A DNA stretch of 35,330 nt from Amphimedon queenslandica (taxonomy: Eukaryota; Porifera; Demospongiae; Haplosclerida; Niphatidae), in assembly GCF_000090795.2 (NCBI RefSeq), contig NW_003546614.1:32656-67985 (forward strand). The letters are read 5' to 3'. The position numbers and the translations under genes are program-made. The notes below the pieces were generated by a model. The model ran no database searches. It had not been told where the DNA came from and saw nothing but the letters and a program-made list of their open reading frames with translations. Below, piece by piece: positions 34,426-35,330 of this stretch; positions within the stretch are counted from its first letter, which is position 1, and the number at the start of each line of letters is the position of its first letter.

Positions 34426-35330
34426 TTAATTGGTTTTAAATAGCTCATTATATTGCGGTGGCTCTCCTGAGCGAAGACCTACTTCACCTTTTTCTGAAGT
34501 ACTACTAGCATTATGTTGCTGTGTTGTGAACTGTCTTTGTGATCCTGAAATACTAGTCAATAGAAAAATGACTGGTCTTCTGCTTGTATCAGACTTTGAC
34601 TTCTTTTTACTTGAAGCAACACAGCAAATAATGCAGCAGACTATATAAGCTATCACTAGTATTAAAACACTACCAACTGTACCTTCAATAGTACTAATAT
34701 CTAAAAAGTAAATATTTGTAATAATTTCAATGTATAAATATATTTACTATCATCTCCTGTAGTGTCACTAGTATTACAGTGTCCTTGTGTAGCAGTATTG
34801 GTATATAATGAAGAATACGCTATTTATAACAATTAAAATGTCAATAGAGTGAAATTAATCAGAACTGACTTACAACAAGAAACAGTTACATCCTCAGAAT
34901 GTGAGCATGATGTAATACTGGAGCTGGGACAAGAATTCCTTGAATTGAAGCAGGTACTTGATGAACTACTTGAAAATTGTGTAGACCATATTGGCTGACT
35001 GGAACTACCAGGACTATAATAAAAATACAACTAATGACAGTAAAGCATAAATGTGACACCTTACAGTGACAAATGATCATATCTTGAATAATAAGAGTAT
35101 CCCAACTGCTTGCATACAGTCCTGGCATCAGTTGAACTAAATCCGTCATCACATATTGTCCCCCACCGTCCATTACAATACACTTCCACACGTCCTTCAT
35201 TAGAATAAACTCCTCCTTGAAGACGTATCATACCAGAGTAGGGGTTACTGTTCCAGATTCTAGTACTATCTATTGATATAAAAATAAAAATAATCACCAT
35301 GGCAGGAATAAAGTCAAAATTCTTACAGCA
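34426..35330 (-). CDS. SRCR-C: 3' exons (SRCR domain 3, membrane helix, PPxY tail; runs off right edge)
   Basis: Exons: 35327-35330 (last 4 nt of exon 4 at the edge), 35065-35269, 34874-35013, 34748-34819 and 34426-34700. Exons 5-6 have the same lengths (205, 140 nt) as in SRCR-B and encode SRCR domain 3 (EGRVEVYCNGRWGTICDDGF, VCKQLGYSYY, SEDVTVSC). Exon 7 is one codon shorter. The last exon has the helix (GTVGSVLILVIAYIVCCIIC) and a tail of about 60 residues: basic KKKSKSDTSRRP, a GSQRQFTTQQHN stretch shared with SRCR-D, and the end SGEPPQYNELFKTN with a PPxY motif. SRCR-B ends before this region, so tails differ between copies while ectodomains stay similar. The first four exons lie beyond the window. 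Confidence 0.88.

Overview
The window looks like nuclear DNA of an early-branching animal, most likely a demosponge (inference). It is AT-rich, its genes are densely split by very short GT-AG introns (mostly 44-57 nt), and it carries several scavenger-receptor cysteine-rich (SRCR) membrane-protein genes, a family greatly expanded in sponges. There is no bacterial gene organisation, rRNA, tRNA or CRISPR.

The core is a repeated two-gene cassette: an SRCR receptor gene on the minus strand and an ABCC/MRP-type ABC transporter gene on the plus strand, head to head. In the one complete unit the two start codons (25224 and 25311) are 86 bp apart. That unit holds a full 446-residue SRCR protein (SRCR-B, 20390-25224: signal peptide, three SRCR domains, one membrane helix, short tail) and a full transporter of about 1,297 residues in 30 exons (25311-33589). 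Partial units surround it: SRCR-D 3' exons (17227-17924), a 10-N gap, and the 3' part of another transporter (17935-19384) on the left; SRCR-C 3' exons (34426-35330) on the right. From paralogue spacing the 10-N gap should stand for about 11 kb. A more diverged copy, SRCR-A (1-9321), lies at the left end without a transporter partner, its introns swollen by a dead LINE, a solo LTR and several MITEs. Both window ends fall in the same SRCR exon, as expected if assembly broke inside the array.

Between SRCR-A and SRCR-D (about 9.4-17.2 kb) lies unrelated sequence: an 8-bp-period minisatellite, a broken PHD-finger coding remnant, a relic of SRCR intron DNA, and a multi-exon minus-strand gene (12159-16122) whose conceptual product resembles Treslin/TICRR, the replication-origin firing factor. 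That call rests on motif recall and an incomplete exon model.

Mobile DNA is well dated here because paralogues act as empty sites. Six elements with CCGTA-type ends flanked by TA, two 161-bp elements flanked by TTA/TAA, a solo LTR with a 5-bp duplication and a 47-bp fold-back with a 9-bp duplication are delimited. The SRCR proteins share their ectodomain but differ strongly in the cytoplasmic tail (PPxY motif in C and D, absent in B), suggesting receptors that read similar ligands but signal or traffic differently.
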